Positions 34,272 through 43,935 are shown, numbered from the stretch's first letter. The stretch is 64,000 nucleotides of DNA from Demetria terragena DSM 11295 (GCF_000376825.1 NZ_AQXW01000003.1:1-64000); one strand, 5' to 3'. Translations and numbers: made by a program. Notes: generated by a model not told the origin, from the letters alone.

Positions 34272-34277
34272 ACTCTA
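34272..34277 (-). promoter_or_regulatory. -10 element of leaderless bioQ promoter
   Basis: TAGAGT on the minus strand is 6 bases from ATG 34265. The operator dyad lies 14-28 bases further upstream, over the expected -35. Confidence 0.6.
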
Positions 34278-34290
34278 CGCAGGTGCTCTC

Positions 34291-34305
34291 TTGAACGCTG
34301 TTCAA
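34291..34305. promoter_or_regulatory. BioQ-type operator palindrome
   Basis: TTGAACGCTGTTCAA: six-base arms with a 3-base spacer, no mismatch, in the region between the divergent TetR gene and bioY. Confidence 0.75.
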
Positions 34306-34353
34306 TTCGGAGCATCTTTTCCTCGTGTTCGCTCAACGTCATTCGGAGTCCTC

Positions 34354-34944
34354 GTGCCACGTTTCTCGCCCCGCGACCTCGCCCTCGCTGCGATGTTTGC
34401 CGCGCTCATCGCGGTACTCGGTATGCCTGGGGGGCTGACCTTTTTCGGCGCCGTACCGATCACGCTGCAGAGCTTCGGCTACATGCTGGCTGGTTGTTTG
34501 CTCGGACCGTGGCGTGCTGCCTTGGCGATGGTCATCTTCAACCTGCTCCTCATCGCCGGTATGCCCATTGCCGCAGGTGGGCGGGGCGGCATCGGAGTCC
34601 TCGCCGGTGCCAGCGGCGGCTATCTGATCGGCGCGATCTTCGGCATGTTCGTGACCGGGCTACTGGCCCAGCAGGTGCATCGGCGCAAACTCACCGGTGC
34701 GGCCCAACTTGCCGGGCTCATGGTGGCGTGTGTCGTCGGCTGCATGGGCGTCGTCTACCTTGTGGGGATTCCGTGGTCAGCGTGGCGCTTGGACTCGGGA
34801 CTCCTTGGGGTCGCGCAGGCAGCAGTGCAGTTCTTGCCCGGTGACCTTGTCAAGGCTGGCTTGGCGAGTGTTGTCACCGTTGCGGTGGTGCGCGCATACC
34901 CACCGATCGTGGCCGACCGCACGACATCGAAAGTCGTTGCGTGA
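34354..34944 (+). CDS. bioY: Biotin ECF transporter substrate-binding component BioY
   Basis: 196 residues from GTG 34354. About six membrane helices with the BioY features GGLTFFGAVPITLQSFGYMLAG, LLGPWRAALAMVIFNLLLIAG and MPIAAGGRGGIGVLAG followed by GGYLIG. It binds biotin in the membrane. The following bioM (GTGA overlap) and bioN (ATGA overlap) genes complete the importer. Biotin is needed by the BCCP-bearing carboxylase subunit encoded at 41123-42895. Probably repressed by the divergent TetR protein. Confidence 0.92.
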   Translation: MPRFSPRDLALAAMFAALIAVLGMPGGLTFFGAVPITLQSFGYMLAGCLLGPWRAALAMVIFNLLLIAGMPIAAGGRGGIGVLAGASGGYLIGAIFGMFVTGLLAQQVHRRKLTGAAQLAGLMVACVVGCMGVVYLVGIPWSAWRLDSGLLGVAQAAVQFLPGDLVKAGLASVVTVAVVRAYPPIVADRTTSKVVA

Positions 34945-35624
34945 TCGAGCTCGACGCGGTCTCCCACCGGCTGGGGGAGCGTGCTGTCCTGCGCGACGTG
35001 TCCCTGCAGTTGGACGAGGATCGCATCGGGGTCATCGGAGCCAACGGCTCCGGAAAATCGACCTTGGCCCGTACCTTCAACGCCTTGGTCGTCCCCGATG
35101 AGGGGGAGGTCCGGGTCAACGGTCTCGATGTTCGCAAGCGGGCCCGGGACGTACGCCGTCAGGTGGGCTTTATGTTCACCGATGCCGGGTCGCAGATCCT
35201 CATGCCCACGGTTGCCGAGGACATTCAGCTGTCATTGCGCGACCTTCCAATGTCTAAGGCGCAGAAGGACGCTCGTAGCCGGGAGGTGCTCGACAGATTT
35301 GGCCTGCAGGACCACGCCGATCACCCCGCTCAGTTGTTGAGCGGGGGGCAGAAACAGTTGCTGGCTTTTGCCAGCGTGCTGGTGCGTGACCCGCAGATCC
35401 TGGTCTGCGATGAACCCTCCACCTTGCTTGATCTCGCCAATGTGCTGCACTTGCAACACACGCTCGCGGACCTGCCGATGCAGGTCATCCTGCTGACTCA
35501 CCACCTCGAACTGCTCGATGACTTTGATCGAGTCGTCGTGCTCGACGAAGGCCAGGTCGTGGCCGACGGGAAGCCCGCGCACGCGGTCACCTTCTATCGC
35601 GACCTCATGGCATCACGAACATGA
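34941..35624 (+). CDS. bioM: Biotin ECF transporter ATPase
   Basis: 227 residues, GTG start overlapping the bioY stop. Walker A IGANGSGKST, Q-loop MFTDAGSQI, signature LLSGGQKQLL, Walker B ILVCDEPSTLLD and H-loop LTHHLELL are all present. Length and single domain fit BioM/CbiO-type ECF ATPases, working with BioN and BioY. Confidence 0.92.
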   Translation: MIELDAVSHRLGERAVLRDVSLQLDEDRIGVIGANGSGKSTLARTFNALVVPDEGEVRVNGLDVRKRARDVRRQVGFMFTDAGSQILMPTVAEDIQLSLRDLPMSKAQKDARSREVLDRFGLQDHADHPAQLLSGGQKQLLAFASVLVRDPQILVCDEPSTLLDLANVLHLQHTLADLPMQVILLTHHLELLDDFDRVVVLDEGQVVADGKPAHAVTFYRDLMASRT

Positions 35625-36211
35625 TCGGCAACTACGTCCCCGGTTCCAGTCTGTTGCACCGCGTCGGCGCAGGCGGCAAGATCCTCGCGACCTTGGCGTT
35701 GATGACCGTGCTGGGGATCTATCCGCGATGGTGGCTGGTGACAGCTGCCGTAGCCCTCCTGGTGGTGGCCTACCCCTTGGCGCGACTCCCGTTGCGCGCC
35801 TTGGTGCGGACGCTCCGCGTGGTCCTCATTTTCGCGGTGGTCCTCGCTGCCGTTCAGGTCTGGTGGCAAGGTCCGGCCCGCGCGGTGGAGATCGTGGGAC
35901 AACTCGTGGTGGCCGTACTCGCGGGCAACCTGGTCATGATGACGACCAAGGTCAGCGACATGGTGCGAACCATCTCCGTCGTGGCGGTTCCGCTGCAGCG
36001 GTGGGGAGTCCGGCGCGACCAGGTTGAGCTGGTCCTCTCGCTGACAATCGGCTGCATTCCGCGGGTGGCGCGAGCGATGACCACCGCCCGGGAAGCCGCC
36101 CGCGCTCGCGGGGTCAAACCTCGCCTTCGGGTGATCGTGCCGAGCGTCGTGGTCGCCCTCGTCCGGGAGGCGGATCAGATCGGCGAGGCGATCGTGGCGC
36201 GCGGCCTCTGA
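35621..36211 (+). CDS. bioN: Biotin ECF transporter transmembrane component
   Basis: 196 residues. The CbiQ/BioN family opening [17 protein letters not shown], about four hydrophobic segments and the coupling-helix motif [13 protein letters not shown] (two Ala-Arg-Gly-type motifs) are seen. It links the ATPase to BioY. Start overlaps bioM by four bases. Confidence 0.9.
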   Translation: MIGNYVPGSSLLHRVGAGGKILATLALMTVLGIYPRWWLVTAAVALLVVAYPLARLPLRALVRTLRVVLIFAVVLAAVQVWWQGPARAVEIVGQLVVAVLAGNLVMMTTKVSDMVRTISVVAVPLQRWGVRRDQVELVLSLTIGCIPRVARAMTTAREAARARGVKPRLRVIVPSVVVALVREADQIGEAIVARGL

Positions 36212-36233
36212 CCGCCGGTGCGATGATCGACCC

Positions 36234-36569
36234 ATGGTTGTCGCCCGATCCCTGATCCTGTTTGGCCTCGCTGCCGTCGCCGAGATCGGTGGGGCCTGGT
36301 TGGTATGGCAAGGGGTGCGTGAGCATCGCGGCTGGCTGTGGATCGGCGTGGGCGTGATTGCGCTCGGGATCTATGGATTCGTCGCAACACTCCAACCAGA
36401 TGCCAACTTCGGACGGATCCTCGCGGCGTACGGCGGTGTCTTTGTTGCGGGTTCGCTGATGTGGGGCATGGCCGTGGACGGTTTCAAGCCAGACCGCTAT
36501 GACGTCATCGGCGCCTTGATCTGCCTGGTCGGCGTCGCCGTCATCATGTATGCCCCACGGCCTGGCTAG
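36234..36569 (+). CDS. YnfA-family small membrane protein
   Basis: 111 residues with four hydrophobic segments. The pattern [40 protein letters not shown] and [13 protein letters not shown] is diagnostic for YnfA (UPF0060). Multidrug-transporter-like topology, function unproven. Its last four bases overlap the 3' end of the converging mutase gene. Confidence 0.93.
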   Translation: MVVARSLILFGLAAVAEIGGAWLVWQGVREHRGWLWIGVGVIALGIYGFVATLQPDANFGRILAAYGGVFVAGSLMWGMAVDGFKPDRYDVIGALICLVGVAVIMYAPRPG

Positions 36570-38230
36570 ATCGCCGTGAGTTGGCCCATGGCCGAACGCA
36601 CCGCGGCTAGTCGGCGGCGCGCCTCGAGCCGTGCCGCCGTGAGGTCTTCGCCAACCTCCACGACCGCTTCCAGGTAGACCTTTAGCTTGGGTTCGGTGCC
36701 GCTGGGTCGAGCGATGATGCGGGAACCATCGGCGAGGTACCAGCGCATGCCCTCGGTCGGAGGGAGCCCGCCGTCGCCGAGCGCGAGGTCATCGGTCCGG
36801 TTAATGGCTTGCCCGGCAAGGGTGGTCGGCATCTGCGAGCGCAGCCGTTCCATGATGCGCCCGATCAAGGAGAGATCTTCGACACGCACCGAGAACGCAT
36901 CAGTGGCGTGCACGCCGTGGTCGCGGGCGATGTCGTCGAGAACGTCCAACAGTGTGCGACCTGAGGCCTTCAATCGAGCGGCCATGGCGGCGATCAGCAA
37001 AGCGGCGCTGATGCCGTCCTTGTCGCGGACCAGATCCGGCGCCACGCAATATCCCAGTGCTTCTTCGTACCCGTAGGCCAATCCTGGGACGCGACTGATC
37101 CATTTAAAGCCAGTCAAGGTTTCTTCGTGGCGCAGGCCTGCCGCGGCTGCCATGGCGCCAAGCACCTGTGAGGAGACAATGGAGCAGGCGAGCACGCTGT
37201 CCGGCGGGGTGTCTCCGGCGCTCAGTCGGGCGATCACTTCGTGGCCGAGCAGCGCGCCAACTTCGTCCCCGCGCAACATGCGCCAGCCGCTGCCAGGGTC
37301 ATCGACCGCCACCGCGCAACGATCGGCGTCGGGATCATTGGCAATCACCAGGTCCGGCTTGGTCGTGCGCGCTAGGTCGAGCGCTGCGTCAATCGCGCCG
37401 GGCTCCTCGGGGTTGGGAAAGGAGACTGTCGGGAACTCCGGATCCGGATCTGCTTGGCTTGGAACCCCTCGTGGCGCAGGGAATCCCGCGCGATGGAATG
37501 CTTCCTGCACCGTGTCGTGACCCACGCCGTGGAGAGAGGTATGAACGATGTTGACGTCCCGCGGGGCGTCGGCTGGCACGACCGAGGCGACAGCCTCCAC
37601 GTAGGCATCGGTGAGGTCGTCCCCCAGTGTCTGCCAACCATCGTCAGCGATACGAACGGAGGCCGCCGTGGGGAATCGCTCGATCGCGGCGGCGATCTGG
37701 GAGTCAGTCGGAGAGACGATCTGTGATCCGTCCCCGAGGTACACCTTGTAGCCGTTGTCCTGCGGCGGGTTGTGCGACGCGGTCACCATGACTCCGGCAT
37801 CGCAGCCGAGGTGGCGAATAGCGAACGCCAGCACGGGAGTTGGCAGTGGCCTTGGTAGCACCACGGCGCGGCCACCCGCAGCGACCACGACGCCCGCGGT
37901 GTCGCGCGCGAAGACATCCGAGTTGTGGCGTGCGTCGAACCCGATCACGACGCTCACGTCGCTTCGCCCCAGTGATTCCTGAAGGTAGGCGGTCAGTCCA
38001 GCGGCGGCACGGCGTACGACGACCCGGTTCATGCGGTGTGGGCCAGCACCGAGGGCGCCTCGCAACCCGGCGGTTCCGAATTCCAGCATGCCTTGGAAGC
38101 GGTCCTGCAGATCCGCAACGGCGCGCGCATCACCCGACTCGGCCGCGGTCAGGACCGAATCCAACTCAGCGCGGGTCTGGGGGTCCGGGTCATCGGCCAG
38201 CCAGGCGCGCGCGGCGGCGAAAACGTCCAT
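36566..38230 (-). CDS. Phosphoglucomutase/phosphomannomutase (PmmB-like)
   Basis: 554 residues, alpha-D-phosphohexomutase superfamily. Catalytic serine loop [17 protein letters not shown], metal loop [13 protein letters not shown], sugar-binding [10 protein letters not shown] and the phosphate-binding C-terminal [14 protein letters not shown] are intact. The mycobacterial counterpart pmmB (Rv3308) is adjacent to deoD, as here. It interconverts sugar 1- and 6-phosphates; in this context also ribose/deoxyribose 1-phosphate to 5-phosphate is possible (phosphopentomutase activity inferred). ATG 38230 overlaps the stop of the phosphorylase gene. Confidence 0.9.
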   Translation of the reverse strand: MDVFAAARAWLADDPDPQTRAELDSVLTAAESGDARAVADLQDRFQGMLEFGTAGLRGALGAGPHRMNRVVVRRAAAGLTAYLQESLGRSDVSVVIGFDARHNSDVFARDTAGVVVAAGGRAVVLPRPLPTPVLAFAIRHLGCDAGVMVTASHNPPQDNGYKVYLGDGSQIVSPTDSQIAAAIERFPTAASVRIADDGWQTLGDDLTDAYVEAVASVVPADAPRDVNIVHTSLHGVGHDTVQEAFHRAGFPAPRGVPSQADPDPEFPTVSFPNPEEPGAIDAALDLARTTKPDLVIANDPDADRCAVAVDDPGSGWRMLRGDEVGALLGHEVIARLSAGDTPPDSVLACSIVSSQVLGAMAAAAGLRHEETLTGFKWISRVPGLAYGYEEALGYCVAPDLVRDKDGISAALLIAAMAARLKASGRTLLDVLDDIARDHGVHATDAFSVRVEDLSLIGRIMERLRSQMPTTLAGQAINRTDDLALGDGGLPPTEGMRWYLADGSRIIARPSGTEPKLKVYLEAVVEVGEDLTAARLEARRRLAAVRSAMGQLTAI

Positions 38231-39063
38231 CAGATCTTCGCCACCACCGCGGCCAGCAAGGTGCCGCAGCGCTCGGCGGCCGCCTGGCCAGCGTCGATCA
38301 CCTCTTGGTGAGAGAGCGGTGCGTCAGAGATTCCGGCCGCCAGATTGGTCATGAGCGACAGGCCCAAGATGTCCATGCCCGCCTGCCGCGCGGCGATGGC
38401 CTCCAGAGTGGTGGACATGCCGACCAGATCGCCCCCGAGCGTCTTCACCATCTGCACCTCCGCGGGTGTCTCGTAGTGCGGTCCGGGGAGCTGCACGTAG
38501 ACCCCCTCGTCCAGATCCGGGTCCACGGTCTTGGCTAGTTCGCGTAGCCGCGGGGTGTAGAGGTCGGTGAGGTCAATGAACGTGGCGCCCTCAAGGGGCG
38601 AGACCGCGGTGAGGTTGAGGTGGTCTCGGATGAGGACCGGAGTGCCGGGCGTCCACGCCGGATTGAGTCCTCCTGCGCCGTTGGTGAGCACGATCGTCGA
38701 GCAGCCAGCGGCGGCGGCGGTGCGTACCCCATGCACGACGGCACGAATGCCCTTGCCTTCGTAGTAATGAGTGCGCGTTCCGAAGACGAGGGCGCGCCGG
38801 TCGGTATCGCCGATCCGAATCGATCGCATGACACCCGAGTGACCTTCGACGGCAGCCTTGCCAAAGCCGGGCACGTCGGCATTGTCGATCTCCTCGACGG
38901 TCTCACCGATGAGATCGGCGCTCTGATTCCAGCCGGATCCAAGGACGAGCGCGACGTCGTGCTTCGCGGTGCCGGTGCGATTCGCGATGACCTCAGCAGC
39001 GGCCTTGGCAACATCGAATGGGTCGGTCTGGGGGTCGGCGAAAACGCCCGAATGGGTACTCAC
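38230..39063 (-). CDS. Purine nucleoside phosphorylase
   Basis: 277 residues from GTG 39063, whose -10 is 7 bases away; the long open frame upstream is antisense to lpdA. High-mass trimeric PNP type: VALVLGSGWNQSAD, RIGDTDRRALVFGTRTHYYEG, VLTNGAGGLNPAWTPG and YVQLPGPHYETPAEVQ, MVGMST-type stretch LVGMSTTLEAIAARQAG and LMTNLAAGISDAPLSHQE. Phosphorolyses inosine and guanosine from add and salvage. Counterpart of mycobacterial deoD. Confidence 0.94.
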   Translation of the reverse strand: MSTHSGVFADPQTDPFDVAKAAAEVIANRTGTAKHDVALVLGSGWNQSADLIGETVEEIDNADVPGFGKAAVEGHSGVMRSIRIGDTDRRALVFGTRTHYYEGKGIRAVVHGVRTAAAAGCSTIVLTNGAGGLNPAWTPGTPVLIRDHLNLTAVSPLEGATFIDLTDLYTPRLRELAKTVDPDLDEGVYVQLPGPHYETPAEVQMVKTLGGDLVGMSTTLEAIAARQAGMDILGLSLMTNLAAGISDAPLSHQEVIDAGQAAAERCGTLLAAVVAKI

Positions 39064-39070
39064 CAGACAC

Positions 39071-39076
39071 ACCGTA
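39071..39076 (-). promoter_or_regulatory. -10 element of leaderless purine phosphorylase promoter
   Basis: TACGGT on the minus strand, 7 bases from GTG 39063. The lpdA gene diverges from 39094, with CAGAAT 6 bases before its ATG. Confidence 0.5.
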
Positions 39077-39093
39077 GTCACCAGAATGGTTGG

Positions 39094-40506
39094 ATGGGAC
39101 CCGTGAGTTCCCGCAAGCAGTCCATCGTGTTCATCGGCGGAGGGCCCGGCGGCTACGAATCCGCACTGGTCGCGGCCCAACTCGGCGCAGATGTCACGGT
39201 GGTTGACCGTGATGGTCTCGGCGGGGCTGCGGTCCTGACGGACTGCGTCCCGAGCAAGGCGCTCATCGCGACCTCCGACTTCATGAGCCGCTTCAAGGCG
39301 GCGGGCCGCCTGGGCGTCGGGTTCGAGGGGACCGGCGATGACCAGCACGCGGAGGCCCACCTCAGCGCGGTTAACCGGCGCATTCTCACGTTGGCCAAGG
39401 CCCAGAGCCGGGACATCCAAGCCCAGGTAGAGAGTGTCGGTGGCCGGGTCATCCAAGGGACGGGGCGGATCAGTGGTCCACGTGAGGTTGAGGTCACTCC
39501 CGACGATGGGGAGGCCCGGACGCTGAAGGCCGACATGGTGCTGGTCTCGGTGGGCTGTACGCCGCGTGTGTTGCCTAGCGCCATGCCCGACGGCGAGCGC
39601 ATTCTGACCTGGCAGCAAATCTATGACCTGCAAGAACTTCCCGAGCACCTGATCGTGGTCGGGTCCGGTGTCACCGGCGCCGAATTGGCACATGCCTACC
39701 TCGGCCTGGGATGCGAGGTGACGTTGGTGTCATCGCGCGACCGGGTCCTCCCGGGTGAGGACGCCGATGCGGCAACCGTGATCGAGAACGTCTTCCGTCG
39801 CCGCGGTATGAAGGTGCTCAATCGCTCCCGAGCCTCCGGCGCGCGGCGCGATGGCGACGGTGTCGTGGTCAGCCTGGAAGATGGCCGTGAGGTGCACGGT
39901 TCCCATGTGCTCTTGGCTGTCGGTGGCATACCGCAGACGTCGGGACTGGGACTGGAAGAGGCCGGTGTTGAGGTCAACGATGGCGGCTACATCCAGGTCG
40001 ATCGGGTGTCTCGGACGGCCGCGCCCGGAATTTACGCGGCGGGGGACTGCACCGGAATCTTGCCGCTGGCATCCGTGGCAGCCATGCAGGGGCGTACCGC
40101 CGTTGCGCACTTCCTTGGCGACCACGTGGCACCGCTGAACCTGCGGGGCGTCTGCGCCAACATCTTCACCGACCCCGAGATCGCGACGGTCGGCTACTCA
40201 CAGGCCGATATCGAGAGCGGAAAGGCCGACGGCCGGATCGTCACCCTGCCGCTGTCGACTAACCCGCGCGCCAAGATGCGCAACATCAATGATGGTTTCG
40301 TCAAACTCTTCGCTCGACCTGGCAGCAATACCGTGATCGGAGGCGTCGTGGTGGCCCCGCAAGCCTCGGAGATGATTTATCCGATCGGGGTCGCGGTACA
40401 GAACCGGCTCACGGCCGAGCAACTTGCCAGCACCTTCTCGGTGTATCCGTCGATGAGCGGGTCGATCGGTGAGGCAGCACGCCGCTTGCACTCGCTCGAA
40501 AGCTGA
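39094..40506 (+). CDS. lpdA: NAD(P)H-quinone/disulfide oxidoreductase, LpdA (Rv3303c)-like
   Basis: 470 residues from ATG 39094 (GTG 39103 possible). Two-dinucleotide-binding-domain flavoprotein: FIGGGPGGYESALVAAQLG, VLTDCVPSKALIAT in place of the redox-active CxxxxC (only the second Cys kept), IVVGSGVTGAELAHAYL, IYAAGDCTGILPLASVAAMQ and the C-terminal SVYPSMSGSIGEAARRL lacking the HxxxxE pair. This combination matches M. tuberculosis LpdA, a non-disulfide member reducing quinones. Divergent from deoD-type gene as in mycobacteria. Confidence 0.9.
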   Translation: MGPVSSRKQSIVFIGGGPGGYESALVAAQLGADVTVVDRDGLGGAAVLTDCVPSKALIATSDFMSRFKAAGRLGVGFEGTGDDQHAEAHLSAVNRRILTLAKAQSRDIQAQVESVGGRVIQGTGRISGPREVEVTPDDGEARTLKADMVLVSVGCTPRVLPSAMPDGERILTWQQIYDLQELPEHLIVVGSGVTGAELAHAYLGLGCEVTLVSSRDRVLPGEDADAATVIENVFRRRGMKVLNRSRASGARRDGDGVVVSLEDGREVHGSHVLLAVGGIPQTSGLGLEEAGVEVNDGGYIQVDRVSRTAAPGIYAAGDCTGILPLASVAAMQGRTAVAHFLGDHVAPLNLRGVCANIFTDPEIATVGYSQADIESGKADGRIVTLPLSTNPRAKMRNINDGFVKLFARPGSNTVIGGVVVAPQASEMIYPIGVAVQNRLTAEQLASTFSVYPSMSGSIGEAARRLHSLES

Positions 40507-40533
40507 ACCCCCACAGCCGATCTCACCCACCGA

Positions 40534-40698
40534 CTACTGCGAGTCGCGCTCATCCCGATGCCGGGCGGGATCTACCTGCTCAGGCAGCAATCCGGCTCGT
40601 CGCCACGCTTCGTGGCGCTGCTGACGCAGTCGTGGCCGCAGTTTCACGAAGGCGACGATCATCAGCACGATCAGGATGAGTATCGCGACCTTCATCAT
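40534..40698 (-). CDS. Small single-span membrane protein
   Basis: 54 residues. Start ATG 40698 with TACCCT (-10, minus strand 40711-40706) 7 bases upstream. MMKVAILILIVLMIVAFVK is a membrane anchor, followed by a basic/acidic tail (RPRLRQQRHEAWRR). No family named; coding status is inferred from the hydrophobic start and leaderless promoter. Confidence 0.5.
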   Translation of the reverse strand: MMKVAILILIVLMIVAFVKLRPRLRQQRHEAWRRAGLLPEQVDPARHRDERDSQ

Positions 40699-40815
40699 GG
40701 GGTGAAGGGTACGCCGGGTCGGACGCGGTGGCTGATGGCGATGGACTCAACGAGCTGATCACAGGTGGGATGACTACTGTGAGCCGCAGATTCTGACCGA
40801 CTCCGAGGAGAACCA

Positions 40816-41115
40816 ATGGCACTCAGCAAGTGGATCAACAAGGCCAAGGCCTACGCGCAACAGAACCCCGACAAGGCCAAGCAGGCGATCGACAAGATCG
40901 GCACCACGGTCGACAAACAGACCGGTGGCAAGTACCGCGACAAGATCAACAAGGCCAGCGACTCCGTCGGCGGCGCGCTGGGTGTCGACAAGCAGCCGGG
41001 TCAGGTCGACGGTCAGCAGCAGGCGCCGAAGCAGGATGGCGGGCAGCAGCCCAAGCAGGATGGCGGGCAGCAGCCGCCGCAGCAGGGCAGCGGAAGCACC
41101 CCTCCGGGTCAGTAG
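40816..41115 (+). CDS. Rv0909/MT0933-type antitoxin-like small protein
   Basis: 99 residues. The first 55 residues match the MT0933 antitoxin family pattern (WINKAKAYAQQNPDKAKQAI, DKIGTTVDKQTGGKYRDKI, NKASDSV), followed by a Gln/Pro/Gly tail with a duplicated KQDGGQQP segment. GAGGAGA lies 5 bases before ATG 40816. No toxin gene of the usual pair (SRPBCC/START-type) is adjacent, so it may be an orphan or have another role. Confidence 0.72.
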   Translation: MALSKWINKAKAYAQQNPDKAKQAIDKIGTTVDKQTGGKYRDKINKASDSVGGALGVDKQPGQVDGQQQAPKQDGGQQPKQDGGQQPPQQGSGSTPPGQ

Positions 41116-41122
41116 TTGGCGG

Positions 41123-42895
41123 TCAGGCGCCGGAGATCTGCGCGATCACGGCGCCTGCGCTGACGGTCTCTCCGACGGCCAGGGACAAACCCTCGACCAC
41201 CCCGTCCTTGTGCGAGGTGATGGGCTGTTCCATCTTCATGGCTTCCATGACCACCACGGTGTCGCCCGCTTTGACGGTGGCCCCGTTCTCGACCGCGAGC
41301 TTGACGATGGTGCCTTGCATGGGCGCAGTGAGCGAGTCGCCTGAGGCGGCCGCCGTGCCGCCTGCGGCACGCGAGCGCTTGGGCGCCTTCTTGCGTGCCG
41401 GCGCGGCGCCGCCACCAAGTTGGAGGTCGCCAGGCAGGGAAACCTCGAGGCGTTTTCCGCTCACCTCGACCACGATGCTCTGCCGCGGTGCTGGGGTTTC
41501 GACCTGACCAGGAGCGCCGGCGTACGGCTCGATCTGGTTGTCGAACTCGGTTTCAATCCAGCGGGTATGAATGCTGAACGGAGTCTGGGAGTCGCTCGGG
41601 GCGAACGCCGGATCAGCCACGACGGCACGGTGGAACGGCGTGACCGTGGGCATGCCGTCAATCTCCAGTTCGGCGAGAGCCCGCCGCGCGCGCTCTAGTG
41701 CCTGCTGGCGGGTCGAACCCGTCACGATGAGTTTGGCAATCATCGAATCGAAGGCGCCCGCAACGGTGTCGCCTTCCACGATGCCCGCGTCCCAGCGGAT
41801 GCCTGGCCCCTGCGGAACAACCATGCGGGTGACGGTTCCGGGCGCAGGGAGGAAGTTTCGACCGGCATCTTCGCCGTTGATGCGGAACTCCAACGAGTGA
41901 CCGGAGGGGGCCGGGTCGTCGTAGCCCAGGGCCTCACCGGCCGCGATGCGCAACTGCTCGCGCACCAGGTCGATGCCGGTGACTTCTTCGGAGACAGGAT
42001 GCTCGACCTGCAGGCGGGTGTTGACCTCAAGGAAGGAGATGTGACCGTCTTGCGCGACGAGGTACTCGCATGTTCCGGCGCCTACATAACCGGCCGCGGT
42101 CAGGATCGCCTTTGAGGCGCGTACCAACTCGGCATGTTGGTCGTCGGTGAGGTACGGCGCGGGGGCCTCTTCGACGAGCTTCTGATTGCGTCGCTGCAAG
42201 GAACAGTCCCGGGTCGAGACGACGACGACGTTGCCGTGGCTGTCGGCCAAGCACTGGGTCTCCACGTGCCGCGGCTTGTCCAAGAACCGTTCGACAAAGC
42301 ACTCGCCGCGCCCAAACGCGGTGACGGCCTCGCGGACTGCGGAATCGAACAGTTCGGGGATTTCTTCGAGGGTGCGGGCCACCTTGAGACCGCGCCCGCC
42401 GCCCCCGTATGCAGCCTTGATGGCCACGGGGAGACCATGCTCCTGGGCGAACGCGAGAACCTCGTCGGGCCCCGCGACCGGGTCCTTCGTTCCGGGTACG
42501 AGCGGCGCCTGAGCCGCCAGCGCGATGTGCCGCGCCTTGACCTTGTCGCCCAGCGAGTCGATGGCTGCGGGGCCGGGGCCGATCCACGTCAGGCCGGCAT
42601 CGATCACCCGCTGCGCGAACTCTGCGTTCTCGGCCAGGAAGCCGTAGCCCGGGTGCACAGCGTCGGCGCCAGACTGTTGCGCGACCTCAATCAACTTGTC
42701 CTGCAATAGGTAGCTGTCTGCGGGTGTCGTGCCGCCGAGGGAGTACGCCTCGTCGGCGACGCGTACGTGCAAGGCGTCGCGGTCGGGGTCGGCGTACACC
42801 GCGACCGAGCCGACGCCGTGGTCAGCGCAGGCACGAGCGATGCGGACCGCGATCTCTCCGCGGTTGGCGATGAGGACTTTGCGCAGCGATGGCAT
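41123..42895 (-). CDS. Acetyl/propionyl-CoA carboxylase alpha subunit (biotin carboxylase and BCCP)
   Basis: 590 residues from leaderless ATG 42895. Order: biotin carboxylase N-domain ([20 protein letters not shown]), ATP-grasp with the Gly loop [22 protein letters not shown] and [10 protein letters not shown]-domain ([19 protein letters not shown]), a variable linker, then the biotinyl domain with [12 protein letters not shown]; the Lys of MKM is biotinylated. It should serve carboxyltransferase subunits such as that at 56818-58368. Biotin supply comes from BioYMN. Gene symbol left open because accA types differ. Confidence 0.94.
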   Translation of the reverse strand: MPSLRKVLIANRGEIAVRIARACADHGVGSVAVYADPDRDALHVRVADEAYSLGGTTPADSYLLQDKLIEVAQQSGADAVHPGYGFLAENAEFAQRVIDAGLTWIGPGPAAIDSLGDKVKARHIALAAQAPLVPGTKDPVAGPDEVLAFAQEHGLPVAIKAAYGGGGRGLKVARTLEEIPELFDSAVREAVTAFGRGECFVERFLDKPRHVETQCLADSHGNVVVVSTRDCSLQRRNQKLVEEAPAPYLTDDQHAELVRASKAILTAAGYVGAGTCEYLVAQDGHISFLEVNTRLQVEHPVSEEVTGIDLVREQLRIAAGEALGYDDPAPSGHSLEFRINGEDAGRNFLPAPGTVTRMVVPQGPGIRWDAGIVEGDTVAGAFDSMIAKLIVTGSTRQQALERARRALAELEIDGMPTVTPFHRAVVADPAFAPSDSQTPFSIHTRWIETEFDNQIEPYAGAPGQVETPAPRQSIVVEVSGKRLEVSLPGDLQLGGGAAPARKKAPKRSRAAGGTAAASGDSLTAPMQGTIVKLAVENGATVKAGDTVVVMEAMKMEQPITSHKDGVVEGLSLAVGETVSAGAVIAQISGA

Positions 42896-42902
42896 GGCTC
42901 GC

Positions 42903-42908
42903 ACTCTA
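42903..42908 (-). promoter_or_regulatory. -10 element of leaderless acyl-CoA carboxylase alpha promoter
   Basis: TAGAGT on the minus strand, 7 bases from ATG 42895. Confidence 0.6.
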
Positions 42909-43000
42909 ACGGCCTCGAGGAGACATAGGTCATACGCCTTGGGGCGGATTGCGATGGTGGTTGTGGGCATAACGAGCGGGCGTTGTTGGTTGCGCGAGGT

Positions 43001-43849
43001 ATGGCTGAAACGAACACGAATGTCCCACTTGTTGACCTCCGTACGGGATCGGGCACCACGCCCTTGCCGCAGTTGGGTTTTGGTGTCTGGCAGGTGCCTG
43101 ACGAAGGTGCCTCAGACGCGGTACAGGCCGCCCTGACCGCCGGATATCGCAGCATCGACACCGCAGCCATCTACGGCAATGAGGCAGGAGTCGGTGCCGC
43201 TCTGGCCGCAACCGACGTGCCACGCGATGAGATTTTCCTGACCACCAAGGTGTGGAACGACAACCAGGGCCGCGAGAAGACTCTCGCCGCCATGGAGACC
43301 TCACTGGAAAAGCTCGGCCTTGACCAGGTCGACCTCTACCTCATCCACTGGCCCACCCCCGCCCACGACACCTACGTCGAGACCTGGAAGGCGCTCCTTG
43401 AGTTGCGCGACGCAGGCAAGGCTCGCGCGGTCGGCGTCTGTAACTTCGAACCGGAGCACCTGCAGCGCCTGCTCGATGAGACCGGCGAACTTCCGGCGAT
43501 CAACCAGATCGAGCTGCACCCGCGGTTGCAGCAGCGTGAGCTGCGCGAGTTCCACGCCAAGCACGAAATCCTCACCGAGGCTTGGAGCCCGCTCGGCCAG
43601 GGTGGCGACATCCTCAAGGACCCGGTGATCGTCGAGATCGCCGAGCGCGTGGGTCGTACCCCTGCCCAGGTGATCCTGCGGTGGCACCTGCAGATCGGCA
43701 ACGTCGTCATCCCCAAGTCGGTGACCCCGTCCCGCATTGCGGAGAACTTCGACGTGTTCGACTTTGAGTTGACCGACGCCGACCTCGCAGCGATCGAGCA
43801 GTTGGACAGTGGCGACCGCCTCGGCCCGAACCCGAACGAGATGAACTGA
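43001..43849 (+). CDS. Aldo/keto reductase (AKR5-like)
   Basis: 282 residues from ATG 43001. [37 protein letters not shown] (catalytic Asp and Tyr), [11 protein letters not shown] with catalytic Lys, [10 protein letters not shown] with catalytic His, and NADPH-site blocks [11 protein letters not shown] and [21 protein letters not shown] are present. 2,5-diketo-gluconate reductase-like; substrate unknown. A large hairpin follows. Confidence 0.93.
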   Translation: MAETNTNVPLVDLRTGSGTTPLPQLGFGVWQVPDEGASDAVQAALTAGYRSIDTAAIYGNEAGVGAALAATDVPRDEIFLTTKVWNDNQGREKTLAAMETSLEKLGLDQVDLYLIHWPTPAHDTYVETWKALLELRDAGKARAVGVCNFEPEHLQRLLDETGELPAINQIELHPRLQQRELREFHAKHEILTEAWSPLGQGGDILKDPVIVEIAERVGRTPAQVILRWHLQIGNVVIPKSVTPSRIAENFDVFDFELTDADLAAIEQLDSGDRLGPNPNEMN

Positions 43850-43871
43850 CGCTCACAGTCCGTCGATAGAC

Positions 43872-43935
43872 CATCGAGTCGGGACGAAATGCTGGTGTTG
43901 GACTCTCCACACCGGTGTTTTGTCCCGACTCGATG
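43872..43935 (+). terminator. Long hairpin with 14-base perfect arms after the aldo/keto reductase gene
   Basis: Arms CATCGAGTCGGGAC (43872-43885) and GTCCCGACTCGATG (43922-43935), with an inner imperfect arm pair around ACTCT. Followed by no T-tract. It could be a terminator, an mRNA end or a repeat element. Confidence 0.5.

Noticed and set aside
39139-39290. LpdA as dihydrolipoamide dehydrogenase
   Set aside because: The first Cys of the redox CxxxxC pair is absent and the C-terminal HxxxxE pair is missing, so it cannot do the disulfide reaction.
38230-39693. 487-residue minus-strand open frame
   Set aside because: Only its 3' part is the purine phosphorylase; the first 210 codons are antisense to lpdA. 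The true start is GTG 39063.
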